64,000 nt of DNA. Source: Spartinivicinus poritis (lineage in GTDB: Bacteria; Pseudomonadota; Gammaproteobacteria; Pseudomonadales; Zooshikellaceae). Positions 26,762 through 37,333 of this stretch are shown here, piece by piece. Both the position numbers and the translations under genes were made by a program. Positions within the stretch are counted from its first letter, which is position 1, and every line of letters begins with the position of its first letter. Below the pieces are notes generated by a model. It saw only the letters and a program-made list of their open reading frames with translations, was not told where the DNA came from and ran no database searches. The DNA lies in contig NZ_JAPMOU010000003.1 of NCBI RefSeq assembly GCF_028858535.1, positions 62,001-126,000 of the forward strand, in the 5' to 3' direction.

Positions 26762-26955
26762 CACGCCTCTCCACTGGCAGTAAACCTATGGAGTTATGGT
26801 ATGACTTTCTTTAATGAGCTCTCCACAAAAGCCATCACAATTTTGTCATATTTTAGCCAGCAGGCATTATCAACAAGTAATAAGCCGGGAGTACTTATGA
26901 CAAAACATGATTTTTTTAGGGCAGATAGCCACCAACAATACAGCGGCATAAAGGC

Positions 26956-27657
26956 CTATTTAATTTCATTCAGAAATGCAGGTACCACTTCCGTTGCTAG
27001 GCCTTGTCGCTGAATATCAAAGCGAGTGCTTGACTGAGATGGATCTAAATTCAGCTCTACCGTAGTGGCACCATGGCTTTTTGCCTCTTGAAAAAAGCCG
27101 GCTGCAGGATAGACATTGCCAGAAGTCCCAATCGCAATAAAAAGATCACAACGGCTTAATGCTTGATAGATTTTATCCAAATAAAGCGGCATTTCATTAA
27201 ACCAGACCACATGAGGCCTTAAGTAACCTGGCTGCTGGCAACAGGCACAATGAGAGTTAACTTGAATGTCAGTGGTTTGCTCATAAATCTGCCCTGTAGC
27301 AATACAGCGTGACTTTAGTAGCTCACCATGCATATGCAACAGGTGCTGACTACCACCCCGTTCATGTAAATTATCAATATTTTGCGTAACCAGTAAAAAG
27401 TCACCTGAAAAGCGCGCTTCAAACTCAGCTAGAGCTAGGTGTGCTGCATTGGGCTTTATTGCTTCAGACAAGAGTTGCTGACGCCGCTGGTTATAAAAAT
27501 TCTGCACCAAGGCGGGGTTTGCAGCAAACCCTTCCGGGGTTGCTACATCTTCTACCCGATGATCCTCCCATAAGCCATCACTGGCACGAAAGGTTCGAAT
27601 ACCAGATTCTGCTGAAATGCCAGCACCCGTTAATACAACAATTGATTGATAATGCAT
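26956..27657 (-). CDS. cobB: NAD-dependent protein deacylase CobB (sirtuin)
   Basis: A 233-residue sirtuin. [10 protein letters not shown] (11-20) binds NAD, TQNID (91-95) is the family motif, and His110 in HMHG is the catalytic base. GTSGNVYPA is near the C-terminus. Tyr55 and Arg58 (YNQR) match the Tyr-x-x-Arg pair of Sirt5-like enzymes, so removal of succinyl or malonyl groups is plausible. The zinc site is reduced compared with four-cysteine sirtuins (CACC at 137-140, plus one Cys at 118). Confidence 0.95.
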   Translation of the reverse strand: MHYQSIVVLTGAGISAESGIRTFRASDGLWEDHRVEDVATPEGFAANPALVQNFYNQRRQQLLSEAIKPNAAHLALAEFEARFSGDFLLVTQNIDNLHERGGSQHLLHMHGELLKSRCIATGQIYEQTTDIQVNSHCACCQQPGYLRPHVVWFNEMPLYLDKIYQALSRCDLFIAIGTSGNVYPAAGFFQEAKSHGATTVELNLDPSQSSTRFDIQRQGLATEVVPAFLNEIK

Positions 27658-27662
27658 GAAAT

Positions 27663-29096
27663 TTACCGTTGATGGGTAGTGGTATAGTTAACTTTCACTG
27701 TTTTTTCAGCAGGCAATTCTATTGCAAGTGTATTCGTTCCCTTAAGTTTGGCCCCCGTAATTTTGCTAATTTCCAGCAAACTATGATCATTAGCAACCAA
27801 CTCTAAGCTAACAGCTTCCTTTTTACTGTTGTGAATTTCTACTTCCCAGCTAATATTGGCATTATTAGAATCCAACTGCTGATAAGCTAACCGATTGCGT
27901 TTAATAGCAATATCAGCACTCGTTCCTAGCTGTAAATCCACCGACTGATTGGCGCCTGTGTCTCTCAATTGACTGGAGCCAATCCAGCGAGAATGCCCCT
28001 GCTTATCATCTTGAAATACTCTAACAGCTCCTCCTGGCATTGGAGTATCAGTTTTAAACCGATATAGGGTTACAGGATTTTCTTTTTGTGGCTGCCAGTT
28101 ACGATCAAAGGCATAGGCGTACCAGTTTAGCCGGTAATATTTGCTATACGTCACTTGTTGCTTTTCGAATAATGGTAATTGCTGCTCAGAGTGCGCGGGA
28201 ATGGAGAGGGGCTGATTAAAGTGATAAAAGTGTACATCACCAACCGCTTCAGGCTCAGAAACCGCTTTATCCATCATTGGTGCTGCCTGAGCCAGCATTT
28301 CTACTCGCCCCCCGCGAGGCATAGGCTCTTTGACATCCCCTACCCCTATAGTGACTTGCGCATCTGGATAGACGGTATTGGTCTTATTGGATAAGACAGT
28401 GGTAACAGCTAAATCCAAGGTTGTCTGATTAGGGTGCAGCTGAATACTGTAATTAGTATTAAATGACAACCCTCGGGTTAGATACTGAACAGACGCAGAT
28501 TCTACTGGCTGTGATGCAGACACCTGAGCACTCAACCGTGGAGCAAAGCTAGCTTCTGCTAAGGTATTTTCAGGTAGTGCCAACCGTAAACCATTATTAT
28601 CCTTCCAATTAACAACGACCTGCTCACCATGGTCCAGCGCTACAATACCTAATCGGTTTGAATAAGCCTGCAATATACCTTTCCCAGCTTTAGCTTGATA
28701 TTTACCTGCTTGATACACTCTCACCGGTTTGCCCACTAACCGTTTAAATACTTCATCTACCGTCAGTGGTTTACGAATCATTTCCAAGGCATTAATCTGT
28801 CCGCCTGCTACTTGTACCTGCAAAGAATCTAATAATAATTGATCACTGATATTATGCAGCAATAATTGATAATCACCTTTTGGTAAGGACTTAGTAAACT
28901 GTTGCTTAACCAGTGTGGCTTGACGATAAAGAGTCAGCTGAGTGGATTTCGCTTCTTTACTAGCATCTAAAGTGGCTTCTTCAGCAGCCGCAGTTTGGAA
29001 TGCAACTACAGGTAATAACATCGACAGTACAATAGATGGAAAGCTAATAGGTGAAAATATAATTGGCTTTAGAGCCCAGCGTACATCAGTTGTCAT
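27663..29096 (-). CDS. Secreted DUF4139 domain protein
   Basis: A 477-residue protein from ATG 29096, where GGAGG 9 bases upstream decides the start over one at 29117. A signal peptide covers about residues 1-35, with cleavage near TAAAEE. The body is mostly beta-strand, with [20 protein letters not shown] and a C-terminal DUF4139-type region ([21 protein letters not shown]). The biochemical role is unknown. It directly follows the RND pump gene and is probably cotranscribed, so an envelope role is likely. Confidence 0.85.
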   Translation of the reverse strand: MTTDVRWALKPIIFSPISFPSIVLSMLLPVVAFQTAAAEEATLDASKEAKSTQLTLYRQATLVKQQFTKSLPKGDYQLLLHNISDQLLLDSLQVQVAGGQINALEMIRKPLTVDEVFKRLVGKPVRVYQAGKYQAKAGKGILQAYSNRLGIVALDHGEQVVVNWKDNNGLRLALPENTLAEASFAPRLSAQVSASQPVESASVQYLTRGLSFNTNYSIQLHPNQTTLDLAVTTVLSNKTNTVYPDAQVTIGVGDVKEPMPRGGRVEMLAQAAPMMDKAVSEPEAVGDVHFYHFNQPLSIPAHSEQQLPLFEKQQVTYSKYYRLNWYAYAFDRNWQPQKENPVTLYRFKTDTPMPGGAVRVFQDDKQGHSRWIGSSQLRDTGANQSVDLQLGTSADIAIKRNRLAYQQLDSNNANISWEVEIHNSKKEAVSLELVANDHSLLEISKITGAKLKGTNTLAIELPAEKTVKVNYTTTHQR

Positions 29097-29113
29097 ATTG
29101 TTCAGCCTCCAAA

Positions 29114-32100
29114 TCAAATGTTGGCAATTAGACCACGCAAATGTCGTTTAGTTGTTAAAGATATATTTTCAACCACCACCAGCATGGCCGGTACCACTAA
29201 CAAAATCAGTAGTGTGCCAAAGGCTAAACCAAATACAATAGAAGTAGCCATGGGGATTAAAAACTGTGCTTGCAGCGATGTTTCAAATAAAATAGGGGTT
29301 AGCCCGGCAACCGTAGTCAATGAAGTAAGCAGCACAGCTCTTAACCGCAGACACACAGCCTGCACAATCGCTTGTTCAATAATTAGGCCTTCAGCTCGTA
29401 AGCGGCGATAAACACTCACTAAAATAATCGAATCATTAATAACTATCCCTGTCAGGCCAAACAAGCCAAATAAAGATAAAATGGTTAGATTTAATCCCAT
29501 AAAAAAATGACCAAAAATAGCGCCAGTGATACCAAATGGAATAACCAACATTACCGCAACTGGCCAGCTATAAGAAGCAAATACCCAGGCTAAAATAATA
29601 TATATCAACGCTAGCGCAATAAACAACCCAAGCCGCATATTCGCTAGAGTTTCCTGTTGCTCAGCACTACGCCCTTCAAAGGCATAGCTAACCCCATAGC
29701 GAATTTTCAACTCTGGTAATACCGTTGCCTCTAGCTCTGCCACAATGTCATTCGCATTGGCCGTATCTGCATCCACATCACTACTGACCAACACCGCCAA
29801 TTCGCCATCCACTCGATTTAATGTATCAATGCCCTGGCGTGTATCAAAAGAAGCCACATTAGCCAGTAATGCCGTATTGCCATTAGGCAAAACAATGGGT
29901 AATTGCATTAAGGGAGTTAAATAGTCGCGCTGGGCAGCAGGCAGTTCAATTCTAACCTCTACTTCTTCGTTACTATCATGAAATATCTGCACCACCTGAC
30001 CATCTAAGGCACTTCTTAAGCGTTTCCCTACATTTTCCAAGGTTAAACCTAACGCTTGGCCTGCTGGGGTTAACTTATAAATCAACTGCTCTCGCCCATA
30101 GGGTAAATCGTCCTCAATATTACTCACCCCCGCATAGCCTTTAATGGCTTGTTGTAGCTGTAAAGCTGCTTCCTTTAATGCCAACACATCTGTACCAATT
30201 AATTTTATTTCAATGGGTTTACCGGGTGGGCCTGGGCGCCGCTGGGCGATAGCAAAACGCTCAATACCCGCAGGGCGCTGAATAGCTTGCTGCCAGGCTT
30301 TAACGATTTGCGCGTTGGTCACTGTTCGCTCATCTGCCGAAACAATTTGTACTTTTAAAGAACCAAATTCATCTCCTTTTACCCGAGTGCCTGAAAAGCT
30401 AGCAAAAGCAGCCTTTCGGTGAAGGGCAAAGACATTAACGACCACGTTCTCATCCAGTTTTTTTTCCGCTTCGTAAAGTGCACGCTCAAGTTCAATTAAA
30501 AATTCATCAACTGTTGCCGCAGGTGTGCCTGCACTAAATTGCACACTGGCATTAATCACTGTACTGTCAATGGAAGGAAAAAAAGTGAATTTTAAATGCC
30601 CAGTTACCAACATAGCCAAACTAAATACAAATAAACTGATAGCTGTCAAAATGGTGATAAACCGATATTCAATGGATAACTTAACGGTTTTTAAAAATAC
30701 CCCCTCCCGAAACTGATTAAACAGTCGGTCCAGTGTTTGTCTTAGTTGCGTTTCTTTAACCGCTCGGCGGCGAAAACTATGATTTAAATGACCAGGTAAA
30801 ATTAAAAAACATTCTGCCAGTGAGGCTACAATTACACAGATAACCACAATCGGAATATCAATTAAAATGTTGCCAATATTTCCTTCCAAAATTAATAGTG
30901 GTAAAAATGCAGCAATCGTGGTTAAAGACGATGCCGTAACCGGTGCTAACATCATATTTGCACCAGCGATTGCCGCATGCTCAGGGTTATCGCCTTGCTG
31001 AATTCTCATTAATGCATTTTCACCAACCACAATAGCATCATCAACAATAATGCCAAGGGTCATAATTAAGCCAAATAAACTGATCAGGTTGATAGTACCG
31101 CCAATTACGTACAGTATGGCAAGGGCAGTTAAAAATGAAATAGGAATACCCACGGTAACCCACCAGGCAACCCGCACATTTAAAAATAAAAATAACATGC
31201 CAATTACCAGGACTAAACCACCCACTCCATTTTTCAGCAATAATTGGATGCGTTCATTAAGGTATACCCAGGACTCATCATACACCACCAGCTGAATACC
31301 TTTGGGCAAAGTTGGCCTGATTTTTTCCAACCATTGGCGCATTATTTTTGCAGACCTAAGCGTGTCATCAGCCTCTGTTCGCAATAACCGCAACTCAATG
31401 CTAGGTTGGCCTTTATAGGTAATATACTCATCATCAGGGTCTGCCCCTTTCGTTATGTCGGCAATATCACCTAAACGAATTAGCCGCCCTTGTTCATCAG
31501 CTAAAATCACTAATTGTTGAAACCCTTCAACATCACGCTCCTGACTTAAACTCCGCACTTGTTTAGACCCCGCTTTGCGCCCTGCAGTACCAGCGGGTAA
31601 ATCCAGACTATGCTGGCGAATTACCTCAGTCAGTTGGTTAAGGGTTAAACCCAGTTCGTGCAGTTGCTCTGGGGGAACAGCAATAGCAATTTCCAGCTCA
31701 GGCAAACCGGAAAATTCTACCTTACGAATGCCCTGTCTGAGTAAGTCTCGCTCTAACTCAAATGCCAGGGGCCTTAACTCAGCTAAGGTGACGGGGCCAG
31801 TTAATAAAATTTTGGCTATATTTTCAAACCGGGTAATTTTCAGTACTTCTGGCTTTTCAGAGTCAGACGGCAAGTTACGGACATTATCAACAGCCTGCTT
31901 GACTTCATCGAGTACTCCAGCAAGATCAGCTTCTGGCTGCACCTCTAAACGAATTCGACTGCTACCCGGTGCAGATGTGGCAAATACTTTATCAATGCCA
32001 TTAATGCCTTTCAGAGCCTGTTCAATGGGGATGGTAATAGAAGATTGAATATCTTCTGCTGAAGCCCCACTCCAAACAACGGCCACTGTAATCACATCCA

Positions 32101-32233
32101 CTTCAAAATTAGGAAAAAACTGAGTATTGAGTTTTTTTACTCCCCAGATACCTGCCAGAATAGCAATAAACATTAATAAATTAGCCGCCACACGATGACT
32201 AGCAAATAAATTAAGCAAACCTGGCTGAGCCAT
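29114..32233 (-). CDS. RND efflux transporter, inner-membrane pump
   Basis: A 1039-residue AcrB/MMPL-type pump with twelve predicted membrane helices in two halves and two large periplasmic loops. GIIVDDAIVVGENA carries the paired Asp residues of the proton relay. The FFPNFEVDVITVAVVWSGAS start is typical of the hydrophobe/amphiphile (HAE-1-like) group. The adaptor gene lies 32 bases upstream. No outer-membrane TolC-type gene is in the window. The substrate cannot be predicted. Confidence 0.95.
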   Translation of the reverse strand: MAQPGLLNLFASHRVAANLLMFIAILAGIWGVKKLNTQFFPNFEVDVITVAVVWSGASAEDIQSSITIPIEQALKGINGIDKVFATSAPGSSRIRLEVQPEADLAGVLDEVKQAVDNVRNLPSDSEKPEVLKITRFENIAKILLTGPVTLAELRPLAFELERDLLRQGIRKVEFSGLPELEIAIAVPPEQLHELGLTLNQLTEVIRQHSLDLPAGTAGRKAGSKQVRSLSQERDVEGFQQLVILADEQGRLIRLGDIADITKGADPDDEYITYKGQPSIELRLLRTEADDTLRSAKIMRQWLEKIRPTLPKGIQLVVYDESWVYLNERIQLLLKNGVGGLVLVIGMLFLFLNVRVAWWVTVGIPISFLTALAILYVIGGTINLISLFGLIMTLGIIVDDAIVVGENALMRIQQGDNPEHAAIAGANMMLAPVTASSLTTIAAFLPLLILEGNIGNILIDIPIVVICVIVASLAECFLILPGHLNHSFRRRAVKETQLRQTLDRLFNQFREGVFLKTVKLSIEYRFITILTAISLFVFSLAMLVTGHLKFTFFPSIDSTVINASVQFSAGTPAATVDEFLIELERALYEAEKKLDENVVVNVFALHRKAAFASFSGTRVKGDEFGSLKVQIVSADERTVTNAQIVKAWQQAIQRPAGIERFAIAQRRPGPPGKPIEIKLIGTDVLALKEAALQLQQAIKGYAGVSNIEDDLPYGREQLIYKLTPAGQALGLTLENVGKRLRSALDGQVVQIFHDSNEEVEVRIELPAAQRDYLTPLMQLPIVLPNGNTALLANVASFDTRQGIDTLNRVDGELAVLVSSDVDADTANANDIVAELEATVLPELKIRYGVSYAFEGRSAEQQETLANMRLGLFIALALIYIILAWVFASYSWPVAVMLVIPFGITGAIFGHFFMGLNLTILSLFGLFGLTGIVINDSIILVSVYRRLRAEGLIIEQAIVQAVCLRLRAVLLTSLTTVAGLTPILFETSLQAQFLIPMATSIVFGLAFGTLLILLVVPAMLVVVENISLTTKRHLRGLIANI

Positions 32234-32265
32234 TTTCCCTATCCATCATTGATAAAGCTGCCATA

Positions 32266-33666
32266 TTAGCTTCGACTATTTGACAGCAGGTTGGCTGGCT
32301 GCTTTTTTACCTGGTTAACCACCGTACTTGTCAGCTGAACCTTCATCCCAGTAATAGCATTGGGTATCTGAGTAGTCATCAACTGATCACCCACTTGCAA
32401 TTGAGTCGAGCGAATTAAAGCCCATTCTTTACCTTCCCGCTTTAATTCGCCTACTTTTTCTACCGAAACTGATTGCAAAAAATTATCAACCACTTTAAAT
32501 ACACGCTGACTGTTGTAAATAGCGGTTACCGGTACAGCTACAGAGTCATCTACTGGCGGCAGCTGCAAATTAAGCACAACAGAGCGACCCAACTCCAGGT
32601 TAGGCAATGAATCAGAAGTAATCCGAAAGATACCATCCACACCGCCCTGCCCTTGGCTGACTGCAGCAGCAAACCGGTCTAGCTGAACGCTTAATCTGTT
32701 GTTTACTTGAGCCTCCGTTACTTCAGAAAGTGTACCTTGCAAAATACCTGCTAATGCCGTTGAGCGATTATCATCCACTGCCTGTGTAGTATGATCAGGC
32801 TGCATCTGTTGTCCAACCAACGGGAATTGTGTTTTTAAGCGTGGCAGCAATCGACTTGGGAGTTGTGCTCGCACTTCTAAATTAGCCACATCATACAAAG
32901 TCAACAATGACTCTCCCTCTTTAACCCTCGCGCCAGGTGCTACCTGTACTTGTGATATACGACCAGTTAAAGGCGCTTTTACCGTGGTTCGCTCAAGGTC
33001 AAGCAATGTCTCAGCAAGCAACGCCTCTGCCTGTTTGAGTTGTGCTTGTAACTGTTGCAGTTGGTTATCATGATCGGCAATAGCCAGCTCCATTTTATTA
33101 ACATTCAGCGCTTGTTGAACCTCTCCTTGTTTCGCCTCTTCCAATTGAGTAACAGACGACAGATTACGTTGTTTAAGTGAGCTTTGCCGTGCAACCGCAT
33201 TACGGGCAATCACCAATAGTTTTTTTTCTTCAACTAAAGAACGCTGGTCATATTGATAACGAGTATTTTGCGTTGCTATCTTTGCCTTAATATTAAGAAT
33301 ATCAGCTTCTCTTTGGCTTTTTTTCAGCAACAAGTCTCGTTGGTCAAGCTTGACGAGTACTTGCCCTTGTTGAACCAGCATCCCCTCCCTCGCTGGCACC
33401 GCTTCAATATAGGCTGTGGTGGCTGCCGTTAAGGTGGTTTCAAAAGGAGATTCTACACGCCCATATAAAGTCAACTCTGGTTGATAGTCTTGTTTAGCAA
33501 CCGTCATCACCTCCACTTTCCAAGTGCGGTCTTGACTGGCTTTTCGCTCCGGTTGTTTGGCAGTTAGCCTTAGTACCCAAATAGCACTAGCTGTCACCAT
33601 CACCAAAATAAATGCAATGAGTAGAGACAAACTTCGTTTAGATAACCTTGAATTCATCATCACCAA
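32266..33666 (-). CDS. RND efflux periplasmic adaptor (membrane fusion protein)
   Basis: A protein of up to 466 residues with an N-terminal membrane anchor (LSLLIAFILVMVTASAIWVL). A biotinyl-lipoyl half (GRVESPFETTLTAATTAYIE) is followed by a long alpha-hairpin (about 120-215), the second lipoyl half (TTVKAPLTGRISQVQVAPGA) and a beta-barrel domain. It bridges the RND pump to an outer-membrane channel. The first in-frame start is TTG, and ATG 33660 or 33657 is more likely. No clear ribosome site is visible. Confidence 0.93.
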   Translation of the reverse strand: MVMMNSRLSKRSLSLLIAFILVMVTASAIWVLRLTAKQPERKASQDRTWKVEVMTVAKQDYQPELTLYGRVESPFETTLTAATTAYIEAVPAREGMLVQQGQVLVKLDQRDLLLKKSQREADILNIKAKIATQNTRYQYDQRSLVEEKKLLVIARNAVARQSSLKQRNLSSVTQLEEAKQGEVQQALNVNKMELAIADHDNQLQQLQAQLKQAEALLAETLLDLERTTVKAPLTGRISQVQVAPGARVKEGESLLTLYDVANLEVRAQLPSRLLPRLKTQFPLVGQQMQPDHTTQAVDDNRSTALAGILQGTLSEVTEAQVNNRLSVQLDRFAAAVSQGQGGVDGIFRITSDSLPNLELGRSVVLNLQLPPVDDSVAVPVTAIYNSQRVFKVVDNFLQSVSVEKVGELKREGKEWALIRSTQLQVGDQLMTTQIPNAITGMKVQLTSTVVNQVKKQPANLLSNSRS

Positions 33667-33851
33667 AAATTAACTAAAACTATCAACAAAAAAGATATTA
33701 TCAATTTTCCAAATTACCCCTTCCCCCTCATAATCAGCCTCAGTTTCAAGGCAACAACATTCTATTTATCCAAAGCATAGGCTATATAGCGAACTTAGAT
33801 GTATAGCCAAAATGAATGGTTTTTTAAGATTTGACACTAAGGTAAACCAGC

Positions 33852-34583
33852 ATGTTCGAAAACCGCGAAGGCCAACAAGTTCCAGAAACCACTTTCCGCG
33901 TAAGAGAAAACAACGAGTGGGTAAGCATCACAACTCATGAGCTATTTACTAATAAAACTGTAATCGTATTCTCGTTGCCTGGTGCATTTACTCCCACTTG
34001 TTCCAGCAGCCACTTACCTCGCTACAATGAACTAGCAGATGTATTCAAGGCCAATGGGGTTGATAGCATTGTTTGTGTCTCGGTTAATGACACCTTTGTC
34101 ATGAATGCTTGGGCTGAAGATCAACAGTCTGAAAATATTAGGTTAATTCCCGATGGTAATGGCGAATTTACCGAAGGCATGGGGATGCTGGTTGATAAAG
34201 CAGACCTTGGTTTTGGTGCTCGTAGCTGGCGCTACTCCATGCTGGTGAAAGATGGGGTGGTCGAAAAAATGTTTATCGAACCGAATAAGCCTGGCGACCC
34301 CTTTGAAGTGTCTGATGCTGACACGATGCTGAACTATATTAACCCTCAAGCAGAAGAGCCTGAATTCTACACTTTATTCAGTAAACCAGGCTGTCCGCAC
34401 TGTGCCAGAGCCAAAGTATTGTTAACCGAAAAAGGTGCTAAATATGAGGAAATCCAAGTAGGTAGTGATGCATCCAGCCGTAGCCTTCGTGCAGTCACAG
34501 GAGCTGACACCGTACCGCAGGTGTTCCGCAGCGGCATTCGAATTGGCGGTGCTGACGATCTGGAAGCTTTTTTCGCCCAATAG
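33852..34583 (+). CDS. Hybrid peroxiredoxin-glutaredoxin
   Basis: A 243-residue fusion. The N-terminal Prx5-type peroxiredoxin has PGAFTPTCSSSH with the peroxidatic Cys50. The C-terminal glutaredoxin (about residues 170-243) has CPHC at 181-184 and a TVPQVF motif. Such hybrids reduce peroxides using glutathione, with the Grx part regenerating the Prx part. A strong terminator follows the gene. The next gene is a flavin disulfide reductase, which suggests a redox-defence cluster. Confidence 0.96.
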   Translation: MFENREGQQVPETTFRVRENNEWVSITTHELFTNKTVIVFSLPGAFTPTCSSSHLPRYNELADVFKANGVDSIVCVSVNDTFVMNAWAEDQQSENIRLIPDGNGEFTEGMGMLVDKADLGFGARSWRYSMLVKDGVVEKMFIEPNKPGDPFEVSDADTMLNYINPQAEEPEFYTLFSKPGCPHCARAKVLLTEKGAKYEEIQVGSDASSRSLRAVTGADTVPQVFRSGIRIGGADDLEAFFAQ

Positions 34584-34651
34584 CGACTATTCGTTTCATT
34601 ATAAATCCAGTTCTGAAGGTCTTTTAGATTAACTCCCCTACTCAACCATTT

Positions 34652-34680
34652 AGCCACCTTATAGGTGGCTCTTTTTATTT
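34652..34680 (+). terminator. Intrinsic terminator after the Prx-Grx gene
   Basis: A perfect stem AGCCACCT / AGGTGGCT (34652-34659 and 34663-34670) is followed by CTTTTTATTT. It separates the Prx-Grx gene from the following reductase gene. Confidence 0.92.
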
Positions 34681-34803
34681 GTCGCCAAGTTAATTAATTT
34701 TCTTAATTAGACGATTTTATTTAATCAATTTTACCTTTTTATAGCTTCTCACAATAATAAAGCCCATCTGAAATTCAAAACCATTAATTTAAGGAACCTG
34801 TCA

Positions 34804-36255
34804 ATGAAGCAGTTAAACGTGGATGTAGCCGTTATTGGTGCTGGAACAGCTGGTCTAGGTGCTTATCGCACAGCTAAAGCCCATACTGATAATGTCGTAT
34901 TAATTGAAGGTGGCCCTTATGGCACTACCTGTGCCCGAGTGGGTTGTATGCCGAGCAAACTGCTGATTGCTGCAGCTGAAGCAGTTCATCACATTGAGCA
35001 AGCACCTGGTTTTGGAGTAAAAGCCAGTGGGGAAATCCTTATTGATGGTAAAGCAGTTATGCAACGGGTACGTTCTGAGCGAGACCGCTTTGCAGGCTTT
35101 GTTGTGGAGTCTGTCGACAATATCCCTGCAGCCGATAAAATTCGTGGCTATGCCAGATTCCTAGACGACCACCGCATTCAAGTAGACGATCACATGGTTA
35201 TCACCGCGCAACGATTTGTTATTGCTACAGGCTCCCGCCCCAGTTATCCCGCTATTTTTGCTGAAGCAGGTGATCGCTTAATAGTGAATGATGATGTGTT
35301 TGACTGGGAAGATTTGCCTAACTCCGTAGCGGTATTTGGCCCAGGTGTGATTGGTCTTGAGCTTGGGCAAGCGCTGAGTCGGTTAGGCGTTAACGTCAAA
35401 TTATTTGGTATTGGTAATTTAGTAGGACCTCTGACGGACCCTGCAGTAATTGACTATGCTCGCAACCACTTTAAACAACAATTCCCTTTTATTGCAGATG
35501 CTAAATTAGAACGTATTGAACGTACCGAACAAGGGGTAAGTATTGAATATCAGGATGACGAAGGTAATTATCAGCAAGATACCTTTGACTATTTATTGGC
35601 TGCCACTGGGCGTACACCCAATATAGATAAATTAGGCTTGGAAAATACCACACTCACTTTATCAAAGCGGGGTATTCCAGAATACAACCGCTATACCTTG
35701 CAGTGCGGTGATAGCCATATTTTTATTGCAGGGGATGCTAATCATGAATTACCGTTACTCCATGAGGCAGCCGACGAAGGACGCATAGCTGGTGATAATG
35801 CAGGTCAATACCCAACCATTCGAAGTGGTCAGCGACGTACGCCTATCAGTGTCGTTTTTTCTGACCCCCAATTGGCCATGGTGGGCCAAACCTTCAAGCA
35901 GGTCGACCAGGAAAATCAAACCTGTGGCTGTTATGCAGTAGGAGAAGTATCGTTTGAAGACCAAGGCAGAAGCCGTGTAATGCTTAAAAATAAAGGCATT
36001 TTACGAGTATATGGCGCACAAGGGACTGGCCTGTTGTTAGGTGCAGAAATGATTGGTCCCGCCGCTGAACACCTCGCTCATTTATTAGCCTGGGTGATTC
36101 AACAGCGCTTAACTGTTAATGAAGTATTAGCATTACCCTTTTATCATCCAGTTATTGAAGAAGGTTTGCGCACTGCACTAAGAGACTTAAACAGCAAACT
36201 GAAACTAGGGCCTGAAATGATAAAGCACTGCCTTGATTGTGGGCCTGGCGCTTAA
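34804..36255 (+). CDS. Dihydrolipoamide dehydrogenase-like flavin disulfide reductase (Lpd3-type)
   Basis: A 483-residue class I pyridine nucleotide-disulfide reductase. The FAD motif GAGTAGLG is at 12-19, and the redox pair C43/C48 sits in GTTCARVGCMPSK. An NAD(P)-binding fold is near residues 175-205 (VFGPGVIGLELGQAL), and a dimerisation domain carries the HPVIEEGL active-site His-Glu pair. The CARVGCMPSK form recalls Pseudomonas Lpd3-type enzymes rather than the pyruvate dehydrogenase E3. There are no E1/E2 genes nearby. Two extra C-terminal cysteines (HCLDCGPGA) are unusual. Confidence 0.88.
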   Translation: MKQLNVDVAVIGAGTAGLGAYRTAKAHTDNVVLIEGGPYGTTCARVGCMPSKLLIAAAEAVHHIEQAPGFGVKASGEILIDGKAVMQRVRSERDRFAGFVVESVDNIPAADKIRGYARFLDDHRIQVDDHMVITAQRFVIATGSRPSYPAIFAEAGDRLIVNDDVFDWEDLPNSVAVFGPGVIGLELGQALSRLGVNVKLFGIGNLVGPLTDPAVIDYARNHFKQQFPFIADAKLERIERTEQGVSIEYQDDEGNYQQDTFDYLLAATGRTPNIDKLGLENTTLTLSKRGIPEYNRYTLQCGDSHIFIAGDANHELPLLHEAADEGRIAGDNAGQYPTIRSGQRRTPISVVFSDPQLAMVGQTFKQVDQENQTCGCYAVGEVSFEDQGRSRVMLKNKGILRVYGAQGTGLLLGAEMIGPAAEHLAHLLAWVIQQRLTVNEVLALPFYHPVIEEGLRTALRDLNSKLKLGPEMIKHCLDCGPGA

Positions 36256-36354
36256 ACTACCAAGCCCTGGTCCTTGATCTACACTAATGGATAAGTAGTG
36301 CACCACAAACAACATCTAAACACCGTGGTGCCTTTTTTGTTAAGAGTGACAGCA

Positions 36355-36765
36355 ATGAAAGAAACGTCAATTCGTGTTGCAGATTATATGACTGAGCACC
36401 ACCAACCCATTCACTGTGGCACACCATTAAACGAAGTAGTAGAACGATTGATCCATGACCACCTCACAGGTCTTCCGGTGGTCGATGAGCATAAACGAGT
36501 GATTGGCTTTGTGTCAGAACAAGACTGTGTCAAACAAGCTTTAGAGGATTCCTATTACTGCAACCAAAATGCCAGAGTCAATGAAGTTATGCGCAAAGAC
36601 GTACTCACCGTGTCGCCTAATGATGATATTATCGACGTGGCACAGCGAATTATTAATCACCAACCCAAAATCTACCCAGTTGTAGAAAATGAAAAACTGG
36701 TGGGCATTATTACCCGGTCAGATATTTTGCGGGCATTAACCAAACATTCAACCCAGTGTTATTAA
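36355..36765 (+). CDS. Tandem CBS domain protein
   Basis: A 136-residue protein from ATG 36355, with AAGAG about 8 bases upstream. A GTG at 36298 would add 19 residues of unlikely composition. Two CBS motifs (about residues 5-60 and 75-130; LTGLPVVDEHKRVIGFVSEQD and IYPVVENEKLVGIITRSDIL) form one Bateman module that usually senses adenine nucleotides. There is no fused effector domain. It follows the reductase gene closely and may be cotranscribed. Confidence 0.9.
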   Translation: MKETSIRVADYMTEHHQPIHCGTPLNEVVERLIHDHLTGLPVVDEHKRVIGFVSEQDCVKQALEDSYYCNQNARVNEVMRKDVLTVSPNDDIIDVAQRIINHQPKIYPVVENEKLVGIITRSDILRALTKHSTQCY

Positions 36766-36828
36766 CAAAAGATCCTCCCCTCGGTAAGTATGCATAAAAA
36801 ATATTTCTGAGGGGACCTTCATTCTTAA

Positions 36829-37151
36829 TTAAACTGACAAACCTTTATCAGCACTATTCGTTTTACCATGCTTTTTTGAGTAAAGGACTCTTCTACTAAT
36901 TGTGTTATAAGTTGTATTAGGGTTAGCTCTTACATTTTCATTCATCATATTTAATGCTGCTTTGCATTTCCCCAACCCACTCAAGGCTGTCATTTTTGCT
37001 TGTTGAGCTTCTTGATTGTCACTTTCAATATTCAATACATTATTACTGATCTTCAGTGCTTTTTCATATTATTTAGAATATTGCTTTTTAGGATCAGCGC
37101 ATCAATATGATTTCGATTCAACCTTATCGCTTTGCTCAATAGGGCTAACAC
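36829..37151 (-). pseudogene. Frameshifted remnant of a TPR protein
   Basis: Two overlapping minus-strand frames each carry a TPR-like unit. One (37151 to 37053) reads LSKAIRLNRNHIDALILKS, then NILNNMKK. The other (37068 to 36829) reads YEKALKISNNVLNIESDN, then QEAQQAKMTALSGLGKCKAA. Spliced at the NMKK/YEKA overlap they give a continuous TPR series, so a frameshift has split a former TPR gene. The upstream part is missing and there is no ribosome site. Confidence 0.6.
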
Positions 37152-37333
37152 TTAAGCTGCAAACTACCAAGGAATATTTCCAATCTCCCGTCTAATATAA
37201 GTAGAAGCTCGAAAGCACATAAAGCTATTAAAAGTTAATTTAGTATTACATTTTTGTGTTTACGAATAACCAAATTGGGATCTTTTCAAACAGCAAACCA
37301 AGGAAAAGTAGTCACAAAGCGTCTAACAAATAT

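Noticed and set aside
26801-27013. 70-codon plus-strand frame overlapping the cobB end
   Set aside because: No ribosome site and it overlaps the clear cobB coding region on the other strand.
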